Assembly (NCBI GenBank): GCA_905193585.1
Contig: CAJJPG010000015.1
Location: 1 to 23,774 of the forward strand
DNA length: 23,774 nucleotides
Direction of reading: 5' to 3'
Source: an uncultured Oscillospiraceae bacterium
GTDB taxonomy: Bacteria; Bacillota; Clostridia; Oscillospirales; Acutalibacteraceae
Shown one piece after another: positions 7,176 to 15,421 of the stretch. Made by a program: the position numbers and the translations under genes. Position 1 is the first letter of the stretch; each line of letters begins with the position of its first letter. The notes beneath the pieces were generated by a model, which was not told where the DNA came from, did not search any database, and saw only the letters and a program-made list of their open reading frames with translations.

Positions 7176-8651
7176 TCAGCCGGTAGTGCGCTTTATTGTG
7201 CTTTCAAGCACGCTCTTCATTGAATCAACCGCCTCTGCCGGAGCTTTGCCCTCGGTTATAATGCTGCCCCAGAATTTATCGCGGTAGCCGCCGTCCCACC
7301 AGCCCGAAAGCGACTCCATATAGGAAAGCACGGGCACAGCCTTTTTGCTGTAATCAAGATACAGCTTGAGATCATCGTCGGAAATGGTCATTCTGCGCTC
7401 CTTAACATCGTTTTCAACCGTACTGTCAAAGAAACGCGTGCTGTCGAACTTTGAATATTCATAGCCATAAGCCACGCCGCCGAGCGGGTTTTTGGCGTTT
7501 TTCGCCACCATTACGCTTACGGTGGATTTCGGGAAGTAGTATTTTCCGTCGTTCGCCTTTGGCAGCGGCACAATGCCTATTTCGTCCTTCATGTTCTTAT
7601 GGTAATCATACGCGCCCACCGCGTTCCAGGGCTGCTCTATGTGCATTGCTATCTGGCGTTTGCCGAAGCCCGTATAAGAGTCGCCGGTGTAAAGCGCCTT
7701 TGCCTTAACAAGGTCATACAAAAGCTGCAAGCCTTCCATTTCCCTTTTCTGATCTATGGTGGCTTTGATTTTCATATTTCCCGCCTCGGCAATTCCCAGG
7801 CCGCCGTTTGCAAACAGAAACATACCGTAGTGGCAGGTACCTACGCCGTAGGTTTTAACGGTTTTCCCGTCCGCCTGGTACAGAGTCATCTTTTTGGCTG
7901 TATCAAGAAACGTTTCCCAATTCCACTTATCCGCTTTGTAAAGCTCGGTCGGGGTTTTAACGTTATTTTCCTTAAAAAGGGTCTTGTTGTACGCTATCAT
8001 ATAGCCCGGTATACCCCATTTATGAGTTATGGCATACTGCTTGCCGCCCCATTTCGTATCGTTAAGGTTAACCGTTTTCCAAAGCGGGTCGGAAGTATCT
8101 ATATACTTATCCAGCGGTTGGGCTAAATTCGCGTATATATACCTTAAATATGTAACCTCGTCGCATATAAAGGCGTCGGGTCCGCTGCCGCTCGCAACCA
8201 TCTGCGCTATTTGGTTCTGACCCGCAACGCCGCCCTTTACGGAAACAAATTTCAGCTTAACACCGTATTTCTTTTCAACTATCTGCCTGAAAACCTTGGT
8301 GTTCGCGTTTGTGGTTTTTTCTTCACCCGTTACGGTTACGGTAGTACCTTTAAGCGAGGTGAATTTCTTTTCCTGCGGGGATGTCAACTCGTAGCTGTCC
8401 TTAACCTGCTCAACCTCTACGCTTTCGGTTTTGGAAGAACCTGTTTTCCCGCTGCCGCCCGATGTGCCGCTTTCGCCGCCGGACGCGGTATTCCCCGGCT
8501 TCAGAACCTCTCCGCCGTCGCTTTCGTCATAATACTCGTATACTACGTCATAGTCCGATGAGGCGCTGTCGGCAGGCTTCTTTTTGCACGCCGCAAGACC
8601 TGCCGTTACGCAAAGCGCGAGCACAAGGCTTAAAATTCTTTTGGTTTTCAT
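7176..8651 (-). CDS. Sugar ABC transporter solute-binding lipoprotein
   Basis: The 491-residue protein starts with a lipoprotein signal peptide whose lipobox L-A-A-C places the lipidated Cys at residue 22. A Ser/Gly/Lys-rich spacer (about 23-90, with S-G-G-S-G-K-T-G-S-S) follows, then a family 1 (MalE-like) extracellular binding domain over about 95-480. Visible family features include M-V-A-S-G-S-G-P-D-A-F and W-G-I-P-G-Y-M-I-A-Y-N-K-T-L-F. It would capture an oligosaccharide outside the membrane and deliver it to a CUT1 permease pair. None of the permease genes is adjacent; the two pairs lie some 9-15 kb upstream in the same run, so pairing with either is a guess. The ATG has an AAGGAG site. 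The start lies 18 bases after the DUF4874 lipoprotein gene, and a stem-loop follows the stop. Confidence 0.93.
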   Translation of the reverse strand: MKTKRILSLVLALCVTAGLAACKKKPADSASSDYDVVYEYYDESDGGEVLKPGNTASGGESGTSGGSGKTGSSKTESVEVEQVKDSYELTSPQEKKFTSLKGTTVTVTGEEKTTNANTKVFRQIVEKKYGVKLKFVSVKGGVAGQNQIAQMVASGSGPDAFICDEVTYLRYIYANLAQPLDKYIDTSDPLWKTVNLNDTKWGGKQYAITHKWGIPGYMIAYNKTLFKENNVKTPTELYKADKWNWETFLDTAKKMTLYQADGKTVKTYGVGTCHYGMFLFANGGLGIAEAGNMKIKATIDQKREMEGLQLLYDLVKAKALYTGDSYTGFGKRQIAMHIEQPWNAVGAYDYHKNMKDEIGIVPLPKANDGKYYFPKSTVSVMVAKNAKNPLGGVAYGYEYSKFDSTRFFDSTVENDVKERRMTISDDDLKLYLDYSKKAVPVLSYMESLSGWWDGGYRDKFWGSIITEGKAPAEAVDSMKSVLESTIKRTTG

Positions 8652-8669
8652 AATGCCACTCCTTTTCCG

Positions 8670-10382
8670 TTACTGAATATCAAATGTGTGCAGAACATTG
8701 TAACCGTTTATAAATAACACATGATTTGCAAGATGCGCATACTGACCGCCGTCGTTTTTAAGGAAGAACGCCACTCTGTAACGTCCGCTTTTTTCCGGCA
8801 GCTTCAAATTACATGAAAGACTGTATTCGGGGGATGAGTAATCCGAATAGTCATCGGGGTTTCGGTTGTACCACTTTTCGGGCTCTCCGCATAAAACCTC
8901 GCTTACAACCGCGCCCTGATCGTCAAGCAAAGCAAACCCGCTTTTCATATTAAACGCCGCGGAAAAACCGTAATTTTTAAGGGACATTTCAATTTGCAGG
9001 TCGCTTTTCGGCTTTCCCGAGCCCGAAACGTTTATTTTTTGCGCGGCAATTCTGTAGCCCAAATGGTCGCGTATAAATTCAAAAACATTGCGGGAAACAT
9101 TCTTTCCGTCGGCGTTTTTAAACCAATTCGGGTCATATGTTATTCCCTTTGCTTTCAGCCAGCCCGCCATTATGCTGAGCTTTTTCCAGCTGCCTATCTG
9201 CGATTCGTCGCGGTTAGCCATATCAAGGTATGAATGATGTATGCTGAGCGTGGTAAACCTATGTTCGGAAAGCTGCTCGATTGTTTTGTAGCCGTCAACA
9301 TTGACCTTGTTCTGTATAAGCCAGCTGTTCCAGTAAAGCTCGCCCTCCTGCGGGGTGTAAGCGGCTTCCTTCACAAGCTGTTTCCATTGCTCGCTGCCGT
9401 CGTCAAGTCCGCCCGTTCCCGAAATTCCGGGCGTATTTGCCGGAACCTTTCCGAATATCGAATCGTTTTCAATTCCTATGCGGTCATAATAGGTTTTGGT
9501 TTTCAGCTGATTCTTGTATTTCGGCAGCCTCATCAGCGCGTAAAGCCCGTTAGGAACAACCAGTTTTTCCATTACCGCCCCCGCAATCTCGGTGGTATCG
9601 TGCTTGTAATAATCGCTGTGCCATTCGCCCCATGCCCCCACAAAGCAGATGGGAAACGCCTGTATGCACTGTTTTATGCTCGGAATTACCTCGGCTATCT
9701 GTTCAATATGTCTCAGCGTAATTTCCTGAGTGGCGTCTTCAACAGACGCATTTTTCGCGTCGAATATGTAGCAGAATCTCGGCTGACCCTTAATTCCCAT
9801 TTCAAGCTGCGTTTTAAAGAAAATTTTTATAGCTTTCAGCCCGTTTTCGGTTATGTCACGGTCGTTAAAACCGTTTAAATAAAGATAATTCTGCATTACA
9901 AGCGTGGTATCCCCCGGGTTTTGGTCGTCCTCGCCCACGCTTTCGCTTATAATTTCCTTGGCGTACTCCTCCATGTCCTCTTCGCTTTTGAGCGACATTA
10001 CAAAAACATCAAGGTTTGTAGAGCCGCGAAAACCGCGGTCGGGATTGCGGCGCGTGGCTGAATCCATTCCCGCGTAAAGCGGCGTTACGGTGCCAGAAAA
10101 CTGCGCGGGAATTTTATCGGTATAAACAAACACTCTGCGTCCGTTTTGCCCGCCGCCGTTTCCCGTATCGGGCGTGTTCACGCTGTCGTTATTCTGCCCG
10201 TCCTCTTCACTGTCTGCTGGGGAAACATCCGAGCTTGCGGGACTTTCGCGTTTTATTCTTATTACCTTTTTCTTTCTCGTTGATGCGGTTTCGCTGTCGG
10301 CGCCGCAGCCCGCAGCCAAAATTACCGTGCATATGCTCACTATAACTGCAATAGCTTTTTTCAAAATTGACAGCCGTTTCAT
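8670..10382 (-). CDS. DUF4874/DUF4832 lipoprotein, candidate glycan hydrolase
   Basis: The 570-residue protein has a lipoprotein signal with lipobox L-A-A-G-C (Cys26) and a low-complexity, charged and Asp/Asn/Gly-rich spacer to about residue 100, which would hold the enzyme off the membrane. DUF4874 begins at N-P-D-R-G-F (113-118) and contains G-A-W-G-E-W-H (249-255). DUF4832 with R-D-H-L-G-Y-R near 438-444 and a terminal beta-rich part complete it. It is paralogous along the entire catalytic-like part to the gene at 3863-5317. The molecular function of both families is unknown; a TIM-barrel glycosidase-like role on the cell surface is inferred, with Glu253 a candidate catalytic residue. Its ATG overlaps the stop of the sortase-anchored gene by one base (TAATG) with AAAGGGGG upstream, so translation is probably coupled. 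Confidence 0.88.
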   Translation of the reverse strand: MKRLSILKKAIAVIVSICTVILAAGCGADSETASTRKKKVIRIKRESPASSDVSPADSEEDGQNNDSVNTPDTGNGGGQNGRRVFVYTDKIPAQFSGTVTPLYAGMDSATRRNPDRGFRGSTNLDVFVMSLKSEEDMEEYAKEIISESVGEDDQNPGDTTLVMQNYLYLNGFNDRDITENGLKAIKIFFKTQLEMGIKGQPRFCYIFDAKNASVEDATQEITLRHIEQIAEVIPSIKQCIQAFPICFVGAWGEWHSDYYKHDTTEIAGAVMEKLVVPNGLYALMRLPKYKNQLKTKTYYDRIGIENDSIFGKVPANTPGISGTGGLDDGSEQWKQLVKEAAYTPQEGELYWNSWLIQNKVNVDGYKTIEQLSEHRFTTLSIHHSYLDMANRDESQIGSWKKLSIMAGWLKAKGITYDPNWFKNADGKNVSRNVFEFIRDHLGYRIAAQKINVSGSGKPKSDLQIEMSLKNYGFSAAFNMKSGFALLDDQGAVVSEVLCGEPEKWYNRNPDDYSDYSSPEYSLSCNLKLPEKSGRYRVAFFLKNDGGQYAHLANHVLFINGYNVLHTFDIQ

Positions 10383-12547
10383 TAATGCTTTCCCCCTTTC
10401 AAATGCTTACGTCCGTCGGCAGCCAGCCAAACAAATGCCGCCGATAGGAGCGATATTATAACGGCATTGAGCATAAAAGCGTCTCTGTCGCCGGTTTGCG
10501 GAACATATCCGCCCGAACCGTCGTCAACATAAACATACTCTCCGGCTCCCGTGTTGTTATTGAAATATTCAAGCTCCGTGGGTTCTTCTTTTTGGGTCGT
10601 ATAAAACGAATCGTAAGCGTATGTTCCTATAAATCGGTCGTTTTTAAGCGCCTTTACAAGAACCGCGTATCTGGTTTCACTCTCAAGCCCGCCGATAACG
10701 GCGAACGGCTCCGCGCAATCCGTCTTTGAAATAAAAGTGTAGGTGTAAGCGCCGTCATTCATACCGTATTTGAAAAGGTACAGAGCGTATTTTTCCGCCT
10801 GCGGGTGCTTGTACCAACTTACAAACGCGCTGTCCGAAGTTAAATTTTCATCATCCACGGCGTCAATAACCATCTCCGCCGCGGTTGCCGCTTCAAGCTC
10901 CGTCAGCACATCCCCGGGATTAAGATCCACGTTTTTATCCTCGTATTCCTGAATTTGCGGATTTTCGGGCAGGGTCGATTCGTCAACGGTAGCTCCCGTG
11001 AAAATATTAAAAATTCCGCCGAGGTTCACCTGCTTTGCCGCCGCTCCGCTCATTATTTCGTTGCGCGCCTCGTATATTCCGTTTATTAAAGCTTCACCGT
11101 TTCCGATACCCGAAAGTCCCAAAGTGATTTCGCTTACTACCTCGCCGCTTTTAATCGACTGATTAAGCTTTTTGAGCGATTGCCACGGTATTCTTATTAT
11201 TCCGTTAAAGCCTGACGGCAGCTCCAGCTTTCCGTCTGCGGCTTTTTTGCGTATCCATTCATCCGCTCCGTTTTCAAGCGTATAAAAGCCCATATCGTCA
11301 TAAACCGAGGCGGAAACATACGCGCCCTCTGCGGCGCCGTTGGTTGTTATAAGCGGCTCGGCTGTAATCGCCTTGCCGTCCTTTGCCGCAGGCAGCGTGA
11401 CCCGCAGGCACAGCGCGCCGTTTTCGGCGTCGCTTACCGCAAAACGCTCAAACGCCCTGACTTTATATGAAAACTCCTCGGCACCCGAGACAGAAAGACT
11501 TTTACCGTTATTAAGCGGCTGCGGGTCGTTTACGGCTTTCAGTACGATTCCGCTTTCGGGACTTATAACCCTTATGCCGCTTGCGGATTTATCGCTTTTT
11601 ATTTCCGTGTCCGCCCCGAAATTTTCGAGGAACGCCACTTTTTTAATATACGAGAGCTTGGGATTATCGGTCGGCTCGTCTGCCGTAAATTCATTACCCG
11701 TGAATATGTCGCGGTCAGCCGTTTCGCCCTCAATTCTGACCCTGCGGGCATTTTCGGCATCTGTCGGGTCGGAAACCGCTATTATCGGCGCCGAAAAGCT
11801 CACAGCGCCCTCGTCCCCGCCGTAGCGCCCGAACTGAATCTGCATTTTGTAGATACTGTCTGTGTTCCAGTCGGTATTATCGCCTACGGTAAGCGTTTTC
11901 CGCGGGATGAATATATATCCCTCAAAGCCCTTGCCCGGCAGGTCTATAAGCTCGCCGTCGCCAGGAAGCTCTTTCTTTATCCACTTTTCTGAGCCGCGTT
12001 CAAGCGTATAAAGCTCCCCTGTCGATCTTGAATGCAGGTTCCACGAGCCGGAATTTTTGGGTATAAAGTACGGTGCGAATTGCAAAGAAGTGGTAGGCAT
12101 TTTAACATACATCATAATGCCCGACGCGTCTTTGAGGGAGCGCATATCCTTTGTTGAAAACGTCAGGCTTACCGCTATTCCCTTTCTTGCGTAATCCTCG
12201 GCGTTTGTAACCCTGTCAATCTCATTCTCGGTGCTGTCAAGCTGAAGATTTACCTTTGTGAACGGCATATACGCCTTGCATGTGGAAAGCGTTACCTTTC
12301 CCGCGGGGTTATTTGCCGCCACGGGGTACATTCCCCACCATGCGCCGTCATACACGGTGCCGCTGCCGCCCGACGCTCCGGGATTCATGGAATCGATAAC
12401 CGTTCCCGGCGCGCTTAGTGCCGACGGAAGACCCAGCGGGCGCAGTACGGTTGCCGCAGGGTCGGGCGCCGCGTTTGTAAACACGACCGGACACATAGCC
12501 GAAAGCAACACGGTAAGCGCCAAAATCAGACCAGTGATTTTTTTCAT
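10382..12547 (-). CDS. Sortase-anchored surface protein with locus module and Fn3-like domain
   Basis: The 721-residue protein has a signal peptide (MKKITGLILALTVLLSA..., cleavage near A-A-P at 26-28) and one well-kept locus module (about 33-261: D-G-A-W-W-G, L-D-S-T, D-R-V-T, Q-F-G-R-Y-G-G). A strongly diverged second module follows at about 297-500, recognisable by F-Y-T-L-E-N-G near 421-427 and I-R-I-P-W-Q-S-L. An acidic linker leads to a fibronectin type III-like domain at about 565-650. The tail has a V-P-Q-T-G-D motif, one membrane segment and a basic end, which is a cell wall sorting signal. I infer that it displays a glycan-binding module on the wall. An AAAGGGTG ribosome binding site precedes the ATG by about 8 bases. 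No enzyme domain is visible and no sortase lies in the window. Confidence 0.88.
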   Translation of the reverse strand: MKKITGLILALTVLLSAMCPVVFTNAAPDPAATVLRPLGLPSALSAPGTVIDSMNPGASGGSGTVYDGAWWGMYPVAANNPAGKVTLSTCKAYMPFTKVNLQLDSTENEIDRVTNAEDYARKGIAVSLTFSTKDMRSLKDASGIMMYVKMPTTSLQFAPYFIPKNSGSWNLHSRSTGELYTLERGSEKWIKKELPGDGELIDLPGKGFEGYIFIPRKTLTVGDNTDWNTDSIYKMQIQFGRYGGDEGAVSFSAPIIAVSDPTDAENARRVRIEGETADRDIFTGNEFTADEPTDNPKLSYIKKVAFLENFGADTEIKSDKSASGIRVISPESGIVLKAVNDPQPLNNGKSLSVSGAEEFSYKVRAFERFAVSDAENGALCLRVTLPAAKDGKAITAEPLITTNGAAEGAYVSASVYDDMGFYTLENGADEWIRKKAADGKLELPSGFNGIIRIPWQSLKKLNQSIKSGEVVSEITLGLSGIGNGEALINGIYEARNEIMSGAAAKQVNLGGIFNIFTGATVDESTLPENPQIQEYEDKNVDLNPGDVLTELEAATAAEMVIDAVDDENLTSDSAFVSWYKHPQAEKYALYLFKYGMNDGAYTYTFISKTDCAEPFAVIGGLESETRYAVLVKALKNDRFIGTYAYDSFYTTQKEEPTELEYFNNNTGAGEYVYVDDGSGGYVPQTGDRDAFMLNAVIISLLSAAFVWLAADGRKHLKGGKH
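10385..10504 (-). other. LPXTG-like cell wall sorting signal
   Basis: Residues 682-687 read V-P-Q-T-G-D, followed by about 20 hydrophobic residues (689-709) and the basic tail R-K-H-L-K-G-G-K-H. The order matches substrates of sortase. Val instead of Leu at the first position is a variant seen in Clostridia, where N/V/S-P-x-T-G-D signals occur. Confidence 0.82.
11048..11659 (-). repeat. Diverged second module in the sortase-anchored protein
   Basis: Residues about 297-500 lack the W-W and R-Y-G-G landmarks but keep the middle of the module: F-Y-T-L-E-N-G-A-D-E-W-I-R-K-K aligns with Y-T-L-E-R-G-S-E-K-W-I-K-K of the first copy, and G-F-N-G-I-I-R-I-P-W with G-F-E-G-Y-I-F-I-P-R. The similarity was found by eye. 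Confidence 0.6.
11765..12451 (-). repeat. First module of the sortase-anchored protein
   Basis: Residues about 33-261 carry all module landmarks: L-R-P-L-G-L-P-S-A-L-S-A, M-N-P-G-A-S-G-G, W-W-G, N-P-A-G-K-V-T-L-S, L-Q-L-D-S-T, F-A-P-Y-F-I-P, F-I-P-R-K-T-L and Q-F-G-R-Y-G-G-D-E-G-A-V. It is close to the modules of the dockerin protein at 5327-7117. Confidence 0.85.
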
Positions 12548-12577
12548 AGAATTTCACCCTTTGTTAAAATTAGGCGT

Positions 12578-13231
12578 TCAGCCCAGATATTTAAACCGCA
12601 CGGTTTCAAATCCGGCGCGATATACCTTTAAATTTCTGAATTTAATTGCCGAAGCATATGTTCCGAAGCCCACCCTGCCGTACGGCAGGAGCGTTTTATA
12701 TTCGGGGTCGGTAACCTCAACTATCAGCTCGCCATCGGCGTAAATAAAGCAATGCCCTTCTATGCTGCCGGCTGTTATGCGGTAGATTTTTCCCGATTTT
12801 AGCGGGTAAGAGCCCGTTGAGCAGTAAAGTTTAAAATCAGGATATTTTTCTATGCCCGCGCGGTTGAGCCACCAACCGCCGAGCCCCGCTATATACCCGC
12901 GTGACGCGTCGTTTTTTTCATAATTCCAGCCGTCGGCGTGCCATGTGAAGTTAAGGTCGTTATCGCACGGGGGTATAGCCATAGCCTCAAAATCAATAAT
13001 AACGTCGCAATCAAACGACCTATTTGAATAAATAAGCCCGCCGCGGTCCTCATTAATGCTGCCTATAAGCCAGCCGTCCTCAACCCGCCATTCCCCGCCG
13101 GTCACTTCAAAGTCGTCAAGATCGGAGCTTTCGGAAAACTCCGCGCTGTAAAGCAATTCAAGACCGTTTAAATCTATTTTTTTGCCGGTAATATAGCAAA
13201 CTCCGTTTTTCTTTTCCGTAACATTATGCAT
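12578..13231 (-). CDS. Concanavalin/laminin-G-like protein, possibly YesU-like
   Basis: The 217-residue protein reads as a single beta-rich domain with many aromatic residues: G-G-E-W-R-V-E-D-G-W-L near 45-55, D-L-N-F-T-W-H-A-D-G-W in the middle, G-G-W-W-L-N and a terminal G-R-V-G-F-G-T-Y. The layout resembles concanavalin-like folds such as DUF1961 (Bacillus subtilis YesU, in a pectin-degradation locus) or the 3-keto-disaccharide hydrolase family. The assignment is by pattern only. No signal peptide is present, so it is probably cytoplasmic and may bind or cleave an imported saccharide. It starts 5 bases after the DUF5696 stop and has only a weak ribosome binding site (ATAGAGA), which suggests translational coupling. 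I do not assign a reaction. Confidence 0.7.
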   Translation of the reverse strand: MHNVTEKKNGVCYITGKKIDLNGLELLYSAEFSESSDLDDFEVTGGEWRVEDGWLIGSINEDRGGLIYSNRSFDCDVIIDFEAMAIPPCDNDLNFTWHADGWNYEKNDASRGYIAGLGGWWLNRAGIEKYPDFKLYCSTGSYPLKSGKIYRITAGSIEGHCFIYADGELIVEVTDPEYKTLLPYGRVGFGTYASAIKFRNLKVYRAGFETVRFKYLG

Positions 13232-13236
13232 ATTCT

Positions 13237-15408
13237 CTATCCATTCTGTACCGGAACAACTTCTCCGGGTTGTACGGTAATTCGGCTGTACTCTGTCGGC
13301 TCGGAGCCTCTGTTTGAAACCGTAATATATCCGTTTTCGTATTCGGTTATCCGTAAGTCGCCGTGTATTTCGTATGAACGTATCATTTTATTTCCTATTT
13401 TTGAAAGCAGCTCGCCGTATTTTTTTGCCGCGGCGGATATTTCATTCATATATTCCTCGGTAGCCTCGGTATTATATAAAAACTCAAGCGAAGTACCGCT
13501 AAGCTCATAAAAATCGCACCCCGTAATTTCATAGGACGGAACGGTTCCCGTTTCAAGCAGCGCCTGAAGCGCCGCGGCGCGGTCGGCGCAGCGGTTAAGC
13601 GGAATTGATACAAGCTCCGTAATTCCGCCGAACACCATTTGATAGAACGGAACCGAGGCGGTAAATATATCATGTTCCCCGCCGCTGTGCGGAACAAAGG
13701 TTACGGCGTTCGAGTAGGTCACCGCATAGGCGTTTGCTCCCTCTGTAAGCACAGCGCCCTTTTTCCCTGCCTTTTTGAGGATACTCAGGTAGCTTTTTTC
13801 GGTAATGTTGCGGTCGGTGGGAGCATACGGGTCGCGGTTTCCGTAAATTTCGCTGCCTATCTGCGAAAAGCCCAATCCCGTATTTCCGTTTTTTCCGAGC
13901 GATGAAATATATTTATCCGCCGCCGCACGCGCAGAGTCGGGCGTTAAATAATTCCAGCTGTCATCCTCCGCCGCCCAGTCGCCTGTTGATAAACGCGGCT
14001 GCTGCCGCTTAACGTTAACTCGGTTCATCGCCTTTATATATTTCGTGCGGTTAAATAAACCGAAACCCGCGTTGTAATCCCTTACCGGGTCGTACATGCC
14101 GTACAGTATATCCGCCGCGCCGCTGAGCTCTTTAAAACCGCTTTTGCCGCCGAGCGCAGCGGGAAAGCTCTGCTTTTTAGCTCTCCCGACGGCATAGCTC
14201 GCGTCTGAAAAACCGTAAAGCTGCACAGCCGTTTTTTCCACGCCGTTCTTTTTAAGATTTTTTACGGTTTCGGCTGCCGTTTTGTATGTTGTCGCCGCGG
14301 TTTTCTTATAATACGGTATTCCGAGAAACGAGGTCTTTTTGCGGGTCATTCCGTAGAATGATAAATAAACCTCGCTGCCTGCCGCCTTATTTTCCTTAAC
14401 GGAATACATAGCTCTCAGCTTTTCGGCAAAGCCCGAATAATTCGCCTTTTCGCCGTTCAGCACATAGTAATTTACCGTGGGTGAAACGCTTACTGCCTTT
14501 TTCTCGGTCATGGTAACCGTGCGCTGATTTGCCTGTCGGTCACGTATGCCTGTCAGATCCTTCTGATGATAAATAAACGACGCGCAAACCGAAGAATACG
14601 GCGAATAAAGACTGTTTGACTCGGCGTCTGTAAACGCCTCGGCAGCGCAATCGGTTATTACGCCGAGCAATGCCGAGTCATTGCGTTTTATGCCGAATAC
14701 GGGTATATGAATTTCGCTTTTGTCACCAGAGGATTTAAGCAGAAGATCAACCGACGGGTCGTCGCCGTAAACGCGCTTTCTGTAATGCGCGGGATGGCGC
14801 GCGGCGCCGTCGAACGAAACAAGCGCCCCGCAGCCGTCGGGTATAAAAAGATACCCGTTTTCGTCCATGTTTCCCGCTCCGAAATACGGCAGCATATCGA
14901 TCGTATAAATAACCGCGTCGCCGTTTTCCTTTATTCCGTCGTATAATATTTTTGCCTCGATGTAATCTTCCTTTAACATGATTCGCAGAGGTATTGAAAA
15001 ATCCATTTCCGCCTTTTTAAAGAAATATGTGGTGCAAAAGCCGTCTCCGGTTTTGCGTATTTCAAAGTTGCCAGTTGATACCGACTCCTCAAAACTTGTA
15101 ACCGAAACGGCGTTCAGGTCCGAATCGATATATGTAACCGAAAGGCAGGAGCGCAGGCGGCTTAGCACCGTATCGTCAACAGTCGTACCGTTCGGTATGC
15201 GCGGCGTGCTGTACCAAACAAAGCCCTTTTCCTTATCCTTTACCGAAAAATCCGAGGTTTCAAGGTCTACCGCCAGCGAAAGGCGACTGTTTTCCGCTAT
15301 CTTCGTCCAACCGTCGGCGTTTGTATCGGTCTGCTCCGCCGCGCCGCAGTGTAAAAAGCAAAAGCTCATCACCGCGGCGCAAAAAAGAATCATAATTCTT
15401 TTTTTCAT
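13237..15408 (-). CDS. Secreted DUF5696 protein, glycosidase-like
   Basis: The 723-residue protein has a signal peptide (MKKRIMILFCAAVMSF..., cleavage near G-A-A at 22-24). The Cys at 21 follows His, so it is not a valid lipobox. The body matches DUF5696 proteins that accompany CUT1 transporters in Firmicutes: an N-terminal beta-rich region with F-V-W-Y-S-T-P, then G-Y-L-F-I-P-D-G-C-G-A and a central region with L-Y-G-F-S-D-A-S-Y. Further on come Y-D-P-V-R-D-Y-N-A-G-F-G and G-N-R-D-P-Y. The C-terminal half resembles a TIM-barrel glycosidase, with a beta-strand tail (I-T-E-Y-E-N-G-Y-I-T-V-S-N). Catalytic residues are not known for the family. A strong TAGGAGGT site built into the stop of the YIP1 gene precedes the ATG. 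Confidence 0.82.
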   Translation of the reverse strand: MKKRIMILFCAAVMSFCFLHCGAAEQTDTNADGWTKIAENSRLSLAVDLETSDFSVKDKEKGFVWYSTPRIPNGTTVDDTVLSRLRSCLSVTYIDSDLNAVSVTSFEESVSTGNFEIRKTGDGFCTTYFFKKAEMDFSIPLRIMLKEDYIEAKILYDGIKENGDAVIYTIDMLPYFGAGNMDENGYLFIPDGCGALVSFDGAARHPAHYRKRVYGDDPSVDLLLKSSGDKSEIHIPVFGIKRNDSALLGVITDCAAEAFTDAESNSLYSPYSSVCASFIYHQKDLTGIRDRQANQRTVTMTEKKAVSVSPTVNYYVLNGEKANYSGFAEKLRAMYSVKENKAAGSEVYLSFYGMTRKKTSFLGIPYYKKTAATTYKTAAETVKNLKKNGVEKTAVQLYGFSDASYAVGRAKKQSFPAALGGKSGFKELSGAADILYGMYDPVRDYNAGFGLFNRTKYIKAMNRVNVKRQQPRLSTGDWAAEDDSWNYLTPDSARAAADKYISSLGKNGNTGLGFSQIGSEIYGNRDPYAPTDRNITEKSYLSILKKAGKKGAVLTEGANAYAVTYSNAVTFVPHSGGEHDIFTASVPFYQMVFGGITELVSIPLNRCADRAAALQALLETGTVPSYEITGCDFYELSGTSLEFLYNTEATEEYMNEISAAAKKYGELLSKIGNKMIRSYEIHGDLRITEYENGYITVSNRGSEPTEYSRITVQPGEVVPVQNG

Positions 15409-15421
15409 ATTTCAAGACCTC

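Noticed and set aside
13237..15408. Lipoprotein reading of the DUF5696 signal peptide because of Cys21
   Set aside because: The residue before the Cys is His, which does not fit the lipobox small residue; an ordinary signal peptidase site follows.
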